64,000 nucleotides of DNA from contig NC_079912.1 of the NCBI RefSeq assembly GCF_024868665.1, forward strand, positions 19,870,758-19,934,757, in the 5' to 3' direction. Within the stretch, counting starts at the first letter, position 1, and every line of letters begins with the position of its first letter. This document shows positions 62,413-64,000 of the stretch, piece after piece. The notes under the pieces are model-generated. The model saw only the letters and a program-made list of their open reading frames with translations. It ran no database searches and was not told the DNA's origin. The stretch is from Triplophysa rosa (Eukaryota > Chordata > Actinopteri > Cypriniformes > Nemacheilidae). The translations under genes and the position numbers were made by a program.

Positions 62413-64000
62413 AGAGGTGGAGAGGTCATTCAGCCTGTTGTTCGTCAGAAGAAAGAGACTGAAGGCCGCGAACCAGCGTGCAAAACAAATTCAGAAGGAA
62501 GGTTATTTCGTGCCACAACTTTTTTTTTTTAGAAATGTATTGTCACTGTCATTCATTCATTCATTCATTCATTCATTCAAGCAGCAATGAATCTTTGTGT
62601 TTGATTTCATTTGTGTAAATCTCTGATCATTATTGATGTCTTGGGCACATGAAGATTCTGAAAGATCCTTTTGTGTCTGTTAGACTTCTGTGTCATCTCT
62701 TTGGTTCTGTTTGCCTGGATGATAACTTTCTCATAAGACAATTTGATTCAGGGGTGAAATGATTCATTTTTGAACACGCATTTGCAGGTTTGTTAGTTGA
62801 ATAGCATGTAGCTGCTAGCGTGTCACAGTTGCACTTTGTTATAGACCTGATTGAATCCCAACAGACCAGGATTCACATTTTCTGAAGAATAAGAGCAAGA
62901 TCCATCTGCCAAAAAACAACTTCATGCTGAACGTTTAGGACTTCAGAATGCCATCAAGACATGAATGAAAGGCCGGTGGAGTAGCCTTTGTGTTTGTTTC
63001 ATTATGGTGTTTGTCTCCGTGCTCGTGTTGTGTCTGTGAACAATGATGTCTCTCAATTGACTTAAAGTGAAGTAAATGACCTAAAATGATACCCTAAACA
63101 TTTCCTGAGAGTCTGTAAGTCATTGTTTGTGATTGCTGTATGGGTGTGGAAATATCAGAACAACTAAAGCTCAAAATATAAGCTTTGAACATTTTCATGT
63201 GCATTGTGTTGTCATCAATGATGTGAAGAGCTGTGTGGCTTTCTTTGTTTATCCCACAGAACGCTTCACTGGGGTAAGAGTGACCCTTTACAAGACGATA
63301 ACCTTCATAGTCATTACAACAATTAAGCACTATGTACTGTATATAATACACAAGAATCATGACATGTAATATGCACATGTATGCATCTAAATGTCAACTC
63401 ATCTGTTGTAACAGGTAATAAATTGTCGCTTTTGCTAATAAATGGGATGTTTGTAACACTTTGTGTCCCTGAAGTGATTGGGAATGATGCTGTATATCTA
63501 CATTTCTACTATATAGGCAGCTGTCTTCAAGGGTAGTTTAGATAGCAACATTAGGTAGATTTGGACCATTACAGTGCACACTGTAGGCAACAACTTGCAC
63601 ACCACACAAAAAAGCTTATGTTTTTAAATATGTGCACAGAACACCAATCACATTTCAGTTTGCACATAGATAAGAATACTAAATGAAATTTAAAATGGGC
63701 AATTCTAGCATTATGGATGTAACAAATAAACACTCAAAAATTGTATTTGTTACCAAAATACTAAACCATTTGTTTTTATTTGACTAAACCCTTGTTGAGT
63801 TTAAACATCAGAAAAATATCAGTCTATACACAAGTTTACTATTTTAAAAAAGGCAAATAAACATGCGTTATGGATGTGACAACACAGTTTTTGGGATACA
63901 ACAAAGTCTGTAGGATTTCTGTCAATTAAAATCCACAAACCTGCAATTATACCCAACAAATGGAGAAGGGATGTCTCTTCATAGAACATAAAACAGTTGT
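62413..64000 (+). other. 3' UTR of the C1q-like gene and downstream sequence
   Basis: A CATT microsatellite (about 62550-62580) lies near the start. Two AATAAA hexamers at 63417-63422 and 63437-63442 would give a 3' UTR of about 1 kb. Beyond them the sequence is AT-rich with no gene recognised. Confidence 0.55.
63417..63442 (+). terminator. Twin poly(A) signals of the C1q-like gene
   Basis: Two AATAAA hexamers 20 bp apart, followed by a TGTTTGTAAC / TTTGTGT G/T-rich stretch, as expected of a cleavage site. Confidence 0.6.

Overview
This window looks like nuclear DNA of a bony fish, most likely a cyprinid. The genes are vertebrate genes split by GT-AG introns. One gene belongs to UGT5, a UDP-glycosyltransferase family known from fish. 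The spacers are packed with palindromic MITEs, L2-type LINE tails and CA/CT microsatellites typical of teleosts. Nothing bacterial or viral was seen. Exons were placed by eye from splice sites and family knowledge, so each boundary is a prediction.

Layout from left to right: a dead LINE (1-4130); most of a formin-like gene, fmnl1, on the minus strand (17 coding exons, 4218-19284), whose remaining FH2 exons lie beyond the left edge; a repeat-rich spacer with a clean solo LTR (23393-23896); a chemokine receptor, best called ccr10 (minus, 25372-26607); a near-perfect inverted repeat of about 550 bp ending exactly at a single N (29551-30867); the last three exons of a Deltex-like ubiquitin ligase (plus, 30869-31659); a single-exon RING/B-box (TRIM-like) gene with an unusual His/Gly-rich basic tail (plus, 33940-34812); a 4.4-kb stretch with no recognised gene; a second, larger inverted repeat with 1669-bp arms around a CT tract (40647-44189); a RAMP gene, probably ramp2, with a duplicated 36-nt microexon (plus, 46351-50631); a foldback element with a 75-bp perfect stem (around 52.2 kb); a UGT5-type glycosyltransferase (minus, 53055-54677); and a C1q-like secreted protein, probably c1ql1 (plus, 60560-62412).

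Human FMNL1, CCR10, RAMP2 and C1QL1 all lie on 17q21, so the backbone looks like an ancient conserved neighbourhood. The Deltex-like, TRIM-like and UGT5 genes appear to be fish additions. The genes do not form a single pathway. They include an actin regulator, a chemokine receptor, a GPCR accessory protein, a secreted synaptic-type ligand, two E3-ligase-like proteins and a detoxification enzyme.

The strongest points for a second look are the TRIM-like protein with altered zinc ligands and a new tail, the duplicated ramp2 microexon, and the two inverted repeats. At least one of the inverted repeats looks like an assembly fold-back that has cut off the 5' part of the Deltex gene.
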